Positions 18,601-27,705 of a DNA stretch of 64,000 nt are shown piece after piece. The notes beneath the pieces are model-generated. The model did no database searches. It saw nothing but the letters and a program-made list of their open reading frames with translations, and was not told the DNA's origin. Source of the DNA: an uncultured Clostridia bacterium (GTDB lineage Bacteria > Bacillota > Clostridia > Christensenellales > Borkfalkiaceae); the NCBI GenBank assembly GCA_947630325.1, contig CANRHB010000007.1, positions 34,527-98,526 on the forward strand, read 5' to 3'. Every line of letters begins with the position of its first letter. Positions within the stretch are counted from its first letter, which is position 1. The translations under genes were made by a program, and so were the position numbers.

Positions 18601-18629
18601 TTGCATTTTCCCTTCGGATATGCTATAAT
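18601..18629 (+). promoter_or_regulatory. Promoter of the rimP-nusA operon
   Basis: TTGCAT (18601-18606), 17-base spacer, TATAAT (18624-18629); transcription would begin near 18636, just before the leader hairpin. Confidence 0.75.
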
Positions 18630-18654
18630 GCGGTTGCTTGATCAAGGAAAGGTG

Positions 18655-18680
18655 ATTGAGAGCGGGTCCCCGCTCTCAAT
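18655..18680 (+). promoter_or_regulatory. Leader hairpin before rimP
   Basis: ATTGAGAGCGGG (18655-18666) and CCCGCTCTCAAT (18669-18680) form a perfect inverted repeat, separated by two bases, in the predicted 5' leader. It sits 11 bases before the GGAGAGAG ribosome site. It has no long T run, so a translational or attenuation role is more likely than simple termination; this is inference. Confidence 0.6.
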
Positions 18681-18699
18681 TCTTTATAAAGGAGAGAGT

Positions 18700-19152
18700 A
18701 TGAAAGTCAAGTCCGCCGCGGAGATCGCCGCCTATCTTGCCCCCATCGCGGAGGAGGTCGGCGTGGAGATCGTGGAGGTAAAATGGGAGCGGAACAACAC
18801 GCTCGCCGTCTATATCGACGCCGCGGGCGGGGTGGATCTTGTCCTCTGCGAAAAGTTCCACCGCGCGGTAGACGGGCCGTTGGATGAACTCGATCCCACC
18901 TTCGGCGCGGCGTACACTTTGAGCTGTTCGTCTGCGGGGCTGGATAGGCCCTTCAAAACGGAGAAAGATTATCTTCGCCACATCGGCGAAAAGGTGGAGA
19001 TCCATCTGTTTGCGCCGCTCTTTGGGGCGAAGTATCACGAGGGGACCCTCCTCGGGATCGGAGAGGGCGCTGTCAAGGTAGAAACGGCGGCGGGGGAGGC
19101 CTCCTTCCCGCTCGAAAAAATTTCCAAAGCCTGCCTCTTGATAGAGGTGTAG
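18700..19152 (+). CDS. rimP: Ribosome maturation factor RimP
   Basis: 150 residues from the ATG at 18700, preceded by GGAGAGAG; the longer open frame would include the promoter and leader hairpin, so it is rejected. RimP helps 30S subunit maturation. The N-terminal alpha/beta domain (EEVGVEIVEVKWERNNTLAV, IDAAGGVDLVLCEKFHRAVD, then LSCSSAGLDRPF) and C-terminal SH3-like domain (GEKVEIHLFAPL through LEKISKACLLIE) match the family. First gene of the nusA-infB cluster, but separated from nusA by about 330 bases with repeats. Confidence 0.95.
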   Translation: MKVKSAAEIAAYLAPIAEEVGVEIVEVKWERNNTLAVYIDAAGGVDLVLCEKFHRAVDGPLDELDPTFGAAYTLSCSSAGLDRPFKTEKDYLRHIGEKVEIHLFAPLFGAKYHEGTLLGIGEGAVKVETAAGEASFPLEKISKACLLIEV

Positions 19153-19169
19153 GGGAAAGCGATACTCGT

Positions 19170-19402
19170 GTCACGCCCCACCCCCTACCCCCTCCCACGG
19201 AGGGGGTAAGAAAGGCCACCCTTGCTGTCCCTAATAATGTCATTTCGAGCGTAGTCGAGAAATCTCTACCGCATTATAATAATGTGAGATTTCTCCACGC
19301 GCTTCGCTTGGTCGAAATGACAAATTGAGAACGGCGGGTCGAAATGACATATTGAGAACAGCGCGGGACGAAATGACAAATTGAGAACGGCGGGTCGAAA
19401 TG
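19170..19402. repeat. Family C unit and family A cluster between rimP and nusA
   Basis: 19170-19210 is a C palindrome (CCCCTCCCACGGAGGGGG). From about 19238 (GTCATTTCGAGCGTAGTCGA) comes a family A element, followed to 19402 by repeats of about 34 bases that each contain CGAAATGACA and TTGAGAAC. This interrupts the classic rimP-nusA linkage. Confidence 0.8.
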
Positions 19403-19486
19403 ACAATTAGAGCGATTTGCGCATAGCACAAGGAAAAGAATTGTGCGAAACTAATTTTTTTGAAAACATTACAAGGAGAAAATATC

Positions 19487-20611
19487 ATGGTCAACAAGGA
19501 TTTCTTTGCGGCGCTTGCCGATCTCGAACGGGAAAAGGGGATCAGCGAGGAAGTGTTCTTCGAGGCGCTCCGCGGCGCCCTCTCTTCTGCCTACAAAAAG
19601 CAGTATGAGGACGAGACGGGCGCGGTCCGCATCGACTTCGACGCCGAAAAGGGCACCATCCGCTTCTTCCTCGAACACGTGGTGGTGGATAACGACGAGG
19701 CGCTCGACGGCGAGATCCTCTTAAAAGACGCGGTCGAGATCAAAAAGGACGTGCAGATCGGGGACACCCTCTCCGAGGAATTCGTCCCCAAGGACTTCTC
19801 GCGCATCGCCGCACAAACCGCAAAGCAGGTCATTCTGCAAAAGATCCACGAGACGGAGCGCGACAACACCCTCTCCGAGTTCTCCGACAAAGAGGGCGAA
19901 CTCATGAACGGGCTGGTGCGCAAGGTCGATATGAAAAACGTGTATATCGAACTCGGCAAGGGGCAGATCGAGGGGCTCATGCTCCCGCAGGACCAGGTCC
20001 CCGGGGAACGCTATGAGACGGGCGACCGCCTCAAAGTGTTCGTAAAGCGGGTAAAGAGCGGCGGCAAAAATGCGCAGGTGCTCGTCTCCCGTGCCGCGCC
20101 CGGGTTCGTAAAACGCCTCTTCGAGGAGCAAGTGCCCGAAATCAAGCAGGGCACGGTCGTCATCAAATCGGTCGCCCGTGAAGCGGGGCACCGCACCAAG
20201 ATGGCGATCTATTCCTCCGATCCGCGCGTCGACGCCGTCGGCGCGTGCGTCGGCAACAAGGGGGCGCGCGTGAATGCGGTCGTCGCCGAACTCGGCGGCG
20301 AAAAGGTGGACATCATCCTCTGGAGCGAAAACCCCCTCGAATTCATCGCAAAATCTCTCTCGCCCGCCACGGTCATCTCGGTCACGCAGATGTCCGAAAA
20401 ATCGGCGGTCGCCGTCGTGCCGGACGACAAACTCTCCCTTGCGATCGGCAGAGACGGGCAGAACGCGCGGCTTGCGGCAAGGCTTACGGGCTGGAAGATC
20501 GACGTAAAGAGCGAGAGCGCGGCGGCAAAACTCGCGCTTACCGAGCAAGAGACGGAGCCTGCAGAGCCTGCCGAAGAGGTTCCCGCGGAGCCCGGAACGG
20601 AGGCGGAATGA
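19487..20611 (+). CDS. nusA: Transcription termination/antitermination factor NusA
   Basis: 374 residues from the ATG at 19487, which follows AAGGAG by about 8 bases; an upstream in-frame ATG at 19460 lacks such a site. The N-terminal RNA-polymerase-binding domain (FFAALADLEREKGISEEVFF), S1 domain (GLVRKVDMKNVYIELGKGQI) and tandem KH domains (DPRVDAVGACVGNKGARVN; LAIGRDGQNARLAARLTGWK) are all seen, ending with a short acidic tail. This is the Firmicute length without the long C-terminal repeats. Its stop overlaps the next ATG. Confidence 0.97.
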   Translation: MVNKDFFAALADLEREKGISEEVFFEALRGALSSAYKKQYEDETGAVRIDFDAEKGTIRFFLEHVVVDNDEALDGEILLKDAVEIKKDVQIGDTLSEEFVPKDFSRIAAQTAKQVILQKIHETERDNTLSEFSDKEGELMNGLVRKVDMKNVYIELGKGQIEGLMLPQDQVPGERYETGDRLKVFVKRVKSGGKNAQVLVSRAAPGFVKRLFEEQVPEIKQGTVVIKSVAREAGHRTKMAIYSSDPRVDAVGACVGNKGARVNAVVAELGGEKVDIILWSENPLEFIAKSLSPATVISVTQMSEKSAVAVVPDDKLSLAIGRDGQNARLAARLTGWKIDVKSESAAAKLALTEQETEPAEPAEEVPAEPGTEAE

Positions 20612-20868
20612 AACAGATCCCCATGCGCACCTGCATCGCCTGCCGCGAAGAAAAGCCCAAGCGGGAGATGCTCCGCGTCGTAAAGAACGCGGCGGGGGAG
20701 ATCCGTCTCGACTTCTCGGGCAAACTCCCCGGGCGGGGCGCGTACATCTGCGACAGCGCCGAATGTATCAAAAAATTGCGCAAATACCGTCTGCTCAACA
20801 AAAATTTTTCCTGCGAGGTGCCCGAAGAGGTGTATTCCCGCATCGAGGAAGAATATGGAACGAAGTAA
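20608..20868 (+). CDS. rnpM: YlxR/RnpM family RNA-binding protein
   Basis: 86 residues starting at the ATGA overlap with nusA. Family motifs: MRTCIACREEKPKREMLRVV, GKLPGRGAYICDS and CIKKLRK. YlxR of B. subtilis has been reported to bind RNase P RNA and modulate its activity; that role here is by homology. It overlaps the next gene by 14 bases. Confidence 0.95.
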   Translation: MKQIPMRTCIACREEKPKREMLRVVKNAAGEIRLDFSGKLPGRGAYICDSAECIKKLRKYRLLNKNFSCEVPEEVYSRIEEEYGTK

Positions 20869-21154
20869 AACGGCAAGCTATCTCGGGTTTGCGCGTCGGG
20901 CGGGGAAACTTACCCTCGGCGTGCAGGCGGCGGGAACGGTGAAAAAGGGCGTCTATCTGCTCGTCGCCGACCAAACGGTCGCAAAGAACAGCTTGAAAGA
21001 GATCGGAAAACTGCAGAGAAGGTTCGGCTGTCCTCTTCTCTTCGTGCAGGATCTCGAGGGCATGACGGGCAAGAGCGCATGTAAACTCGCCGCCGTGCGG
21101 GACGAACATCTCGCCGCGGCGATCCTCAACGAGAATAAAACATCACAGGAATAA
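20855..21154 (+). CDS. L7Ae/L30e-family ribosomal protein (YlxQ)
   Basis: 99 residues, the usual size. ASYLGFARRAGKLTLGVQAA is the lead motif of the YlxQ group, and LLVADQTVAKNSLKEIGKL forms the L7Ae fold core. These proteins bind kink-turn RNA; the YlxQ role is only partly known. It begins 14 bases inside the ylxR gene and is followed by infB after 18 bases, the conserved nusA-operon order. Confidence 0.92.
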   Translation: MERSKTASYLGFARRAGKLTLGVQAAGTVKKGVYLLVADQTVAKNSLKEIGKLQRRFGCPLLFVQDLEGMTGKSACKLAAVRDEHLAAAILNENKTSQE

Positions 21155-21172
21155 GGAAAGATCAAAAACCGT

Positions 21173-23737
21173 ATGGCATACGAAAACATTGAAAAATTAG
21201 GGACGCTCGTCGAGAGCAAGAAGGTCGGCGATCTTCAAAAGTCGGTGTCGCAGGGAGAGAAGCAACTCTCGGATATCCTCAAAAAACTCACCGAAATGGA
21301 AGCGGCGGCAAACGCAAAGCGGCTTGCCGAAGAGGAGATAAGGCGGCAGGAGGAGGCGCGCGCCTTGGAAGAAGCGCGCGCAAAGGAGGAAGCGCGGCTC
21401 AAAGAGGAGGCCGAAAAAGAGGCCGAAAGAGCGGCAAAGGAGGCGCCCGTCCCCGTACCCGAACAGCCCGCGCCTGCGCCCGTTCCCGCGCCCGCGCCCG
21501 AGGAAAAGCCCGCGCCCGCGCCCGCCGCGAAAGCGGAACGCCCGCGCCAGGAGCGGCCTCCGCGCCGCCCCGAGCAGCCGCAGGGCTCGTATAAGACGCC
21601 CTCGACCTCGCCCGCGCCCCGCGCCACCTTCCGCCCAGAAGCAAGGCCCGAACGTCCCGCCCGCACGGGCACGGGGCCCCGCACGGGTATGGGAACGGGA
21701 CCGCGCACGGGCACAGGCACGGGGACCCGTCCCATGCGTCCCGCCACGGGGACGCAACGTCCGCTCCGTCCCGCCGCGGTGACGCCCGTCCCGCCCACTC
21801 CCCGCAGAGAGCCGGCAGGCGGTAAAAAATTCGAAAAGACGTATGTGGAAAAGCGCCCCGAAAACAAGCGCGCCCTCCAAAAGAGACAGGGCGCCACGGT
21901 GGGGGACTTCGACGAGGACAAGAGCGGCTACCGCAAGGCCCGTTTCGCAAAGAAAGGGGTGAAAAAGGAGACGCAGACGGTCAAGATCGACCACGCCGTC
22001 GTCACGAGCAAGGAGATCCCCATCAAGGTGCTCTCCGAAAAACTCGGCATCTCCGCGGTGGAGATCACAAAGCGGCTCTTCCGCGAAGGGGTCATGAAAA
22101 CGGTCAACGAATCGGTGGACTACGACAACGCGGCGTTCATCGCCTTGGAGCTCGGCATCGATCTCGAATATAAACCCGAAAAGACGGCGGAGGACGCCCT
22201 CTTCGAACAGCACGGCGACGACAGTGCGGAGAACACCGTTCCGCGCGCGCCCGTTGTCACGGTGATGGGGCACGTCGACCACGGCAAGACGTCCCTCCTC
22301 GACTGTATCCGCAAGACGAACGTCACCGCGGGCGAGGCGGGCGGCATCACCCAGAGCATCGGCGCCTACACCGTCTCCCTCGGCGAGGGGAAGAAGATCA
22401 CCTTTATCGACACCCCCGGCCATGCGGCGTTCACGGCAATGCGCGCACGCGGCGCACAGGTGACGGACATCGTCGTGCTCGTGGTGGCGGCGGACGACGG
22501 CATCATGCCGCAGACCATCGAGGCCATCGACCACGCAAAGGCGGCGAACGTTCCCATCATCGTCGCCATGAACAAAATGGATAAACCCCATGTCGATCCC
22601 GACAAGGTGAAGCAGGGGCTCGTCAACCAGAACCTCGTCCCCGAAGAGTGGGGCGGCGACGTCATCATCGTCCCCGTCTCGGCAAAGACGGGCATGGGGA
22701 TCGACAGTTTGCTCGAAAACATCTATCTCGTCGCCGAAATGCAGGAACTCAAAGCCAACCCCGACCGCAAGGCGAAGGGGGTCATCATCGAGGCGAAACT
22801 CGACAAGGGCAAGGGCCCCATGGCGAGCGTGCTCGTGCAGAACGGCACCCTGCGCACGGGCGACAACCTCATTTCGGGCACCACGATGGGCAGAGTGCGC
22901 GCCATGATCGACGACAAGGGCAGAACGGTCAAGGAGGCGGGGCCCTCCACGGCAGTCTCCGTGCTCGGGCTTGAAGACGTGCCAAATGCGGGCGACACCA
23001 TCTTTGCGGTGGACCAGTCCCTCATGAAGCAGGTGCAGGAGGAGCGCAGGAACAAACAGCGCGAGTCCATGATAAAGGAGACGACAAAGGTCACTTTGGA
23101 CGACGTGTTCGCGCAGGTCTCGGACGGCATGAAGGAACTCAACGTCATCGTCAAGGGCGACGTGCAGGGCTCGGTGGAGGCGGTGAGGGCCTCGCTTGAA
23201 AAACTCTCCAACGAAGAGGTGAAGGTCAAGGTCATCCATGCGGGCGCGGGCGCGGTCAACGAGAGCGACGTCATGCTTGCGGACTCCGCGAACGCCATCA
23301 TCATCGCCTTCAACGTGCGCCCCGATACCAAGGCGAAACAGCTTGCCGAACGCAGTAAGGTGGATGTGCGGACCTACCGCATCATCTATGAACTCATCGA
23401 CGACATGGAGGCGGCGCTCAAGGGAATGCTCGCCCCCAAGTACCACGAAATTTACATGGGCAAGGCGCAGGTATTGCAGACGTTCAACATCACGGGCGTC
23501 GGCACGGTCGCTGGGTGCTATGTCACCGAGGGCAAACTCGTGCGCGGCGGGAAGCTGAGAATTTACCGCGACGACGTGATGATCGTCGAGGGGAACGTGA
23601 AGCAGCTCAAACGGTTTAAGGACGACGCAAAGGAAGTCTCGGGCGGGCTCGAATGCGGCTGCGCCATCGACGGCTTCAACGAGATCAAGATCGGCGACTT
23701 CATCGAATGCTATCTGATCGAGGAGATCAAACAATGA
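21173..23737 (+). CDS. infB: Translation initiation factor IF-2
   Basis: 854 residues. It brings fMet-tRNA to the 30S subunit. The N-terminal part is a Glu/Ala/Lys helix, a Pro/Ala-rich stretch and an Arg/Gly/Thr-rich stretch ([19 protein letters not shown]). The IF2N domain follows ([20 protein letters not shown]), then the GTPase core with G1 GHVDHGKT, G3 DTPGH and G4 NKMD (about residues 363-480), and domains II-IV to the end. The stop overlaps rbfA by ATGA. The low-complexity N-terminus creates long antisense open frames that are not genes. Confidence 0.98.
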   Translation: MAYENIEKLGTLVESKKVGDLQKSVSQGEKQLSDILKKLTEMEAAANAKRLAEEEIRRQEEARALEEARAKEEARLKEEAEKEAERAAKEAPVPVPEQPAPAPVPAPAPEEKPAPAPAAKAERPRQERPPRRPEQPQGSYKTPSTSPAPRATFRPEARPERPARTGTGPRTGMGTGPRTGTGTGTRPMRPATGTQRPLRPAAVTPVPPTPRREPAGGKKFEKTYVEKRPENKRALQKRQGATVGDFDEDKSGYRKARFAKKGVKKETQTVKIDHAVVTSKEIPIKVLSEKLGISAVEITKRLFREGVMKTVNESVDYDNAAFIALELGIDLEYKPEKTAEDALFEQHGDDSAENTVPRAPVVTVMGHVDHGKTSLLDCIRKTNVTAGEAGGITQSIGAYTVSLGEGKKITFIDTPGHAAFTAMRARGAQVTDIVVLVVAADDGIMPQTIEAIDHAKAANVPIIVAMNKMDKPHVDPDKVKQGLVNQNLVPEEWGGDVIIVPVSAKTGMGIDSLLENIYLVAEMQELKANPDRKAKGVIIEAKLDKGKGPMASVLVQNGTLRTGDNLISGTTMGRVRAMIDDKGRTVKEAGPSTAVSVLGLEDVPNAGDTIFAVDQSLMKQVQEERRNKQRESMIKETTKVTLDDVFAQVSDGMKELNVIVKGDVQGSVEAVRASLEKLSNEEVKVKVIHAGAGAVNESDVMLADSANAIIIAFNVRPDTKAKQLAERSKVDVRTYRIIYELIDDMEAALKGMLAPKYHEIYMGKAQVLQTFNITGVGTVAGCYVTEGKLVRGGKLRIYRDDVMIVEGNVKQLKRFKDDAKEVSGGLECGCAIDGFNEIKIGDFIECYLIEEIKQ

Positions 23738-24108
23738 AACCGACGCGCACACAGCGGCTGGACAGCGAAGTGCGCCGCGCCGTCTCGGAGATCGTCGCAG
23801 GGCCCTTAAAGAACAGGGAACCAAGTCTTAGCGGCATCATCTCGGTGACGGAGGCGGACGTTGCGCCCGACCTCAAGACTGCGAAGATCTATGTCAGCAT
23901 CTTGGCGGCGGAGGAGAGCGAAAAGAGAGAGAGTTTCCGTATCTTGAAGGAGAACGCGGGCTTTGTGCGGCACGAACTTTCGCAGATGATGCGGATGCGC
24001 ACGGTGCCGAGCCTTACCTTTTTGGAGGACGGGAGCATGGAATACGGCTCGAGGATGGACGCCCTCCTGTCCGGGCTCGACATCAAGCCCGATAAGGACG
24101 GAGAATGA
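23734..24108 (+). CDS. rbfA: Ribosome-binding factor A
   Basis: 124 residues from the ATG in the ATGA overlap with infB. Family motifs: TQRLDSEVRRAVSEIV, LSGIISVTEADVAPDLKTAK and YVSIL, then RHELSQMMRMRTVPSLTFLED. RbfA is a KH-fold factor for 16S rRNA 5'-end processing and cold-adapted 30S assembly. Its stop overlaps nrnA by four bases. Confidence 0.96.
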   Translation: MKPTRTQRLDSEVRRAVSEIVAGPLKNREPSLSGIISVTEADVAPDLKTAKIYVSILAAEESEKRESFRILKENAGFVRHELSQMMRMRTVPSLTFLEDGSMEYGSRMDALLSGLDIKPDKDGE

Positions 24109-25067
24109 ACACGATCGAAGAAATCGCAGGTATCTTGAAGAGCCTGAAAAGCGCGGTGATCTTTTCCCATACACGGCCCGACGGCGACGCGCTCGGGTCG
24201 GCTATGGCGCTTTCCCGCGCTCTTTCTTTTTACAATATCAAAAACCAGGTGGTGAACGACAGCGAGATCCCCGAAAAGTTCTCCTTTTTGGGGCTCAACA
24301 TCAAGCCCTTTCCCACCCTCGACGCGGAGGGGTACATCTGCGTGGACGCAAGCGACGACAGCCGCCTCGGGGAACTTACGAGCACCTTCCGCAAGGGGGT
24401 GCGCAAGGGGAAGGTGACGGTGAACATCGACCACCACATCTCCAATACCCGCTTCTGCAAATACAATTACGTGCGGGAGCGCGCAAGCAACTGCGAGAAC
24501 ATCGCCGACCTCATCGAGACGCTCGGCGTGCCCTTCGACGAACAGATCTGCCGCCTGCTCATGACGGGCGTCGTCACCGATTCGGGCGGCTTTTCGCACA
24601 GCGGCGTCGGCGGCGACACCTTCCGTGCGGCGGCGAGGCTTGCGGACGGCGGCGCGGACGTGAACGCCATCACCTACTACACCTTCAAAAAACAGAGCAA
24701 GGCGCGCGCGGAGATGTACGCAGAGACGATCTCCAAGTTGCGCTACCTCTTGGACGACCGCCTCGTTCTCGCCCTCGTCACGCAGGAAATGCTCTCCCGC
24801 TATGGGCTCGGGCAGGACGCCACCGAGGGCATCGTGGACTTCGGGCTTACCGTGGAGGGCGTGGAGGTCAGCGTCTGCCTCATGGAGTACAAAAAGGGGC
24901 AGTATAAGGCCTCCTTCCGCTCCAAGGGGAAGGTGAACGTCAACGAGGTCGCGGGCGTATTCGGCGGCGGCGGACATGTGTTCGCCTCGGGTTGCATGTT
25001 CTTCGGCGAATATGAAGAGGTCGTCGATAAATTGCGCTATGCCGTGTTGCAACATATGGGGGAATAG
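24105..25067 (+). CDS. nrnA: DHH-family bifunctional oligoribonuclease/PAP phosphatase
   Basis: 320 residues. DHH domain motifs are FSHTRPDGDALGSAMAL, VDASDDSRLG and NIDHHISNT; TGVVTDSGGF follows. The DHHA1 domain has the GGGGHVFASG loop near the C-terminus. NrnA degrades nanoRNA and dephosphorylates pAp. It stands between rbfA and truB, the standard Firmicute placement; the truB ATG follows its TAG directly. Confidence 0.95.
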   Translation: MNTIEEIAGILKSLKSAVIFSHTRPDGDALGSAMALSRALSFYNIKNQVVNDSEIPEKFSFLGLNIKPFPTLDAEGYICVDASDDSRLGELTSTFRKGVRKGKVTVNIDHHISNTRFCKYNYVRERASNCENIADLIETLGVPFDEQICRLLMTGVVTDSGGFSHSGVGGDTFRAAARLADGGADVNAITYYTFKKQSKARAEMYAETISKLRYLLDDRLVLALVTQEMLSRYGLGQDATEGIVDFGLTVEGVEVSVCLMEYKKGQYKASFRSKGKVNVNEVAGVFGGGGHVFASGCMFFGEYEEVVDKLRYAVLQHMGE

Positions 25068-25901
25068 ATGACGGGATTTGTCAACATCGATAAGCGGGAG
25101 GGAGTTTCCTCCACCTATGCCGTAAACAGGCTCAAACGGCTGTTCGGCGTCCCCTGCGGACACATGGGCACCCTCGACCCCCTCGCCTCCGGCGTGCTTC
25201 CCATCGGCGTCGGAAACGCCACCCGCCTCTTCGAGTATTTTTTGCAAAAGGAAAAGACTTACCTCGCCCGCTTCCGCTTCGGCGTCACCTCAAAAAGTTT
25301 CGACCGCGAGAGCGAACTCATCTTCGGCGGAAGGGTGCCAAAAGAGAGCGAGATCGAGCAAATTCTGCCCCGTTTTTTGGGGGAGATCGAACAGGTCCCG
25401 CCCGCTTACAGTGCCATTTCGGTGGGGGGCAAACGGAGTTATGAATACGCGCGGCAGGGGAAGGAAGTGCCCTTAAATGCAAAACGGGTGCGCATTTCGG
25501 CCTTTCGCCTGCTCGGACAGACGGGCGCGGACGAGTTCTCGTTCGAGATCGTCTGCGGCGGCGGCACCTATATCCGTTCGCTTGCGCGCGATGTTGCCGA
25601 AGCGCTCGGCACCAAGGGGCTCATGGCGTCCCTCAGGCGCACGAAGAGCGGCATTTTCACCGAGGAGACGGCGGTCCCGCTCGACGCTCTTACCCCCGAA
25701 AACGCGCAAGATTTCCTCATTCCCACAGAGGACGTTTTGCCCTTCCCCGTGCTCGCCTGCGACGACGAGCGGCTCTATCACGGGCTCCCGGTGCCGTATG
25801 AGGGCGCGGACGGGCTGTATAAACTCTACCGCGGCGGCCTGTTTTACGGGCTTGCAAGGGCGGAAAAGGGGCTTTTGAAGACGGAGAAAAAGCTATGCTG
25901 A
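25068..25901 (+). CDS. truB: tRNA pseudouridine(55) synthase
   Basis: 277 residues. The catalytic motif is GHMGTLDPLASGVLP (Asp of TLDP), preceded by IDKREGVSSTYAVNRLKRL. KTYLARFRFGVTSKSFDRES and YEYARQGKEV follow, and CGGGTYIRSLARDVAEALG is the late family signature. TruB makes pseudouridine 55 in the T loop of tRNA. It has no spacer after nrnA and overlaps ribF by seven bases. Confidence 0.97.
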   Translation: MTGFVNIDKREGVSSTYAVNRLKRLFGVPCGHMGTLDPLASGVLPIGVGNATRLFEYFLQKEKTYLARFRFGVTSKSFDRESELIFGGRVPKESEIEQILPRFLGEIEQVPPAYSAISVGGKRSYEYARQGKEVPLNAKRVRISAFRLLGQTGADEFSFEIVCGGGTYIRSLARDVAEALGTKGLMASLRRTKSGIFTEETAVPLDALTPENAQDFLIPTEDVLPFPVLACDDERLYHGLPVPYEGADGLYKLYRGGLFYGLARAEKGLLKTEKKLC

Positions 25902-26800
25902 CCGTCTTGAAGGAAGGGGAAGGCTTTTGCGAAGGGTGCGCGCTCGTCTTGGGCGGGTTCGACGGTTTGCACCTCGGGCACCGCGCCCTTTTGAGCGTTG
26001 CGGTAAAGAGCGGGCTCCCCGTCGGCATCACGTCGGTGCTGAGCGGAAAGGGCAGGGAACTGTTCACGCGGGAGGAGCGGAATTACCTCTTTTCGCAAAA
26101 CGGTGTGCGTTTTGTGCTCGAATTTCCCTTTACGGAGGAACTCAAAAACACTCCCGCAGAGGAATTTTTGAAGGCGCTCTTCGGGCGGCTTGATGTAAAA
26201 CTTGCCGTCTGCGGCGAAGATTTCCGCTTCGGGAAGGGGGCCTTGGGGACGGCGGAACTTCTCAAAACACTCGCGCCTTGTCCCGTGGAAGTCGTAAAAA
26301 CGGTCGGCTTTCCCGAGGAGGGCGGAATGCGGAAGTATTCCTCCACGGCCTGTAAGGCGTTTTTGGAGAGAGGGGACCTTTCCCGCCTCAACGCCTGCCT
26401 CTCTGCCTCAGCGGAGGAGTTTTACCGTAGCGCCTATTTTATCGGCGGAACGGTGGAGCACGGGCGGCAGGTGGGCAGAACTTACGGCTTTCCCACCCTC
26501 AATCTGAGCGTTCCCGAGCGCAAACTTCTCCCGCCCGACGGGGTGTATTGCGGGCTCTGCGCAACGCCGAAGGGCAACTTTCCCACCATCGTCAACATCG
26601 GCGCGCGCCCCACGTTCGGGGTGGAGGAGCGCAAGATCGAGGCGTATTTAGACGGCTTCTCGGGCGATCTCTATGGGGAATACGTGCGCGTCTTTCCCAC
26701 GAAGTTTTTGCGCCCCATCTATCAATTTTCCTCCGTGGAGGAGCTCAAAAAACAACTTCTCGCGGACATACGAATTTTACGAAAAGAGGGATACGTATGA
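25895..26800 (+). CDS. ribF: Bifunctional riboflavin kinase/FAD synthetase
   Basis: 301 residues. The N-terminal FMN adenylyltransferase domain has GGFDGLHLGHRALL and AVCGEDFRFGKGALG; the C-terminal flavokinase domain has GRTYGFPTLNLSVPE, GVYCG and NIGARPTFGVEERKIEAYL. The protein turns riboflavin into FMN and FAD. ATG at 25895 lies inside the end of truB; its stop overlaps the next gene by ATGA. Confidence 0.96.
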   Translation: MLTVLKEGEGFCEGCALVLGGFDGLHLGHRALLSVAVKSGLPVGITSVLSGKGRELFTREERNYLFSQNGVRFVLEFPFTEELKNTPAEEFLKALFGRLDVKLAVCGEDFRFGKGALGTAELLKTLAPCPVEVVKTVGFPEEGGMRKYSSTACKAFLERGDLSRLNACLSASAEEFYRSAYFIGGTVEHGRQVGRTYGFPTLNLSVPERKLLPPDGVYCGLCATPKGNFPTIVNIGARPTFGVEERKIEAYLDGFSGDLYGEYVRVFPTKFLRPIYQFSSVEELKKQLLADIRILRKEGYV

Positions 26801-27663
26801 TAAAATTCGGGCCGAGCGGCAACTCGGAGAGTTTTTATGCGGCGGGCTACTCCCACACGGAGGAGTCGGCAAAATTTGTGAAGGAGAGGGGGCTCGACTG
26901 CTTCGAATACTCCTTCGGGCGGGGCGTCCGCATGACGGAGGACAAGGCGATCTCCATCGGCGAGGCGTTCCAAGAGAACGGCGTGGAAATTTCGGTGCAC
27001 GCGCCCTACTTTGTCAACTTCGCAAACCCCGACGACGAGATGGCGGCAAAGTCCTATGGATATGTGCTCGACAGCGGCAAAATGGTCAACCTCATGGGAG
27101 GGAAGCGGGTCGTCTTTCACCCCGCCGCGCAGGGGAAGGAGGAGCGCGAGATCGCCGTCTCCCGCACCGAGGACCGCCTCAAAGTTCTGCGCGATTACAT
27201 CTATCTCAACAATTTGGAACACCTCATGTTCTGCCCCGAGACGATGGGCAAGACGGCGCAGATCGGCACCGTGGAGGAGGTCGCGCGGTTCTGCCTCGTC
27301 GATCCCGTCTTTACGCCCTGCGTCGATTTCGGGCACGTCAACGCCCGCGAGCAGGGGAGCTTAAAGACGAAAGGGGACTATCTTGCCCGCCTCGGATATC
27401 TCATCGAGAAACTCGGCTATGAGCGCATGAAGCACTTCCACGTGCATTTTTCCAAGATCCAATACGGCGCGAAGGGGGAGATCAGGCACCTTACCTTTGA
27501 GGACGAGGTGTTCGGCCCCGAATTCATGCCCCTTGCCGAGGCGCTTTTCGAACTCAGATTGGAGCCCTATATCGTCTCCGAGTCCGCGGGCACCCAAGCG
27601 GAGGACGCAAGCGCGATGAAACAGATGTACGCGCAGACAATCAGGGCGCATACTTTCTCTTAA
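26797..27663 (+). CDS. Endonuclease IV-like TIM-barrel protein
   Basis: 288 residues from the ATG overlapping the ribF stop. The metal-ligand pattern of the AP endonuclease 2 family is visible: SVHAPYFVNFANPD, VVFHPAAQG, FCPETMGKTAQIG, VDFGHVNAREQG, HFHVHFSKIQYG and a final SESAG. It probably cuts abasic DNA, but similar TIM barrels include sugar isomerases, so the symbol nfo is withheld. It ends the long nusA-ribF operon; a new promoter begins eight bases after its stop. Confidence 0.85.
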   Translation: MIKFGPSGNSESFYAAGYSHTEESAKFVKERGLDCFEYSFGRGVRMTEDKAISIGEAFQENGVEISVHAPYFVNFANPDDEMAAKSYGYVLDSGKMVNLMGGKRVVFHPAAQGKEEREIAVSRTEDRLKVLRDYIYLNNLEHLMFCPETMGKTAQIGTVEEVARFCLVDPVFTPCVDFGHVNAREQGSLKTKGDYLARLGYLIEKLGYERMKHFHVHFSKIQYGAKGEIRHLTFEDEVFGPEFMPLAEALFELRLEPYIVSESAGTQAEDASAMKQMYAQTIRAHTFS

Positions 27664-27670
27664 AAAGTTG

Positions 27671-27699
27671 TTGACTTGCATGGCCGTATTTGGTATAAT
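27671..27699 (+). promoter_or_regulatory. Promoter of the M24 peptidase gene
   Basis: TTGACT (27671-27676), 17-base spacer, TATAAT (27694-27699). The expected start of transcription, about seven bases on, falls on the A of the ATG at 27706. Confidence 0.85.
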
Positions 27700-27705
27700 A
27701 TGGGT

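Noticed and set aside
18580-18700. Frameshifted remainder of polC downstream of the exonuclease gene
   Set aside because: Only a promoter, hairpin and rimP follow; no polymerase-like sequence in any frame.
21197-23824. 875-residue open frame on the - strand opposite infB
   Set aside because: Composition (His/Asp/Val-rich) is the typical antisense shadow of a GC-rich gene; infB on the + strand has all motifs.
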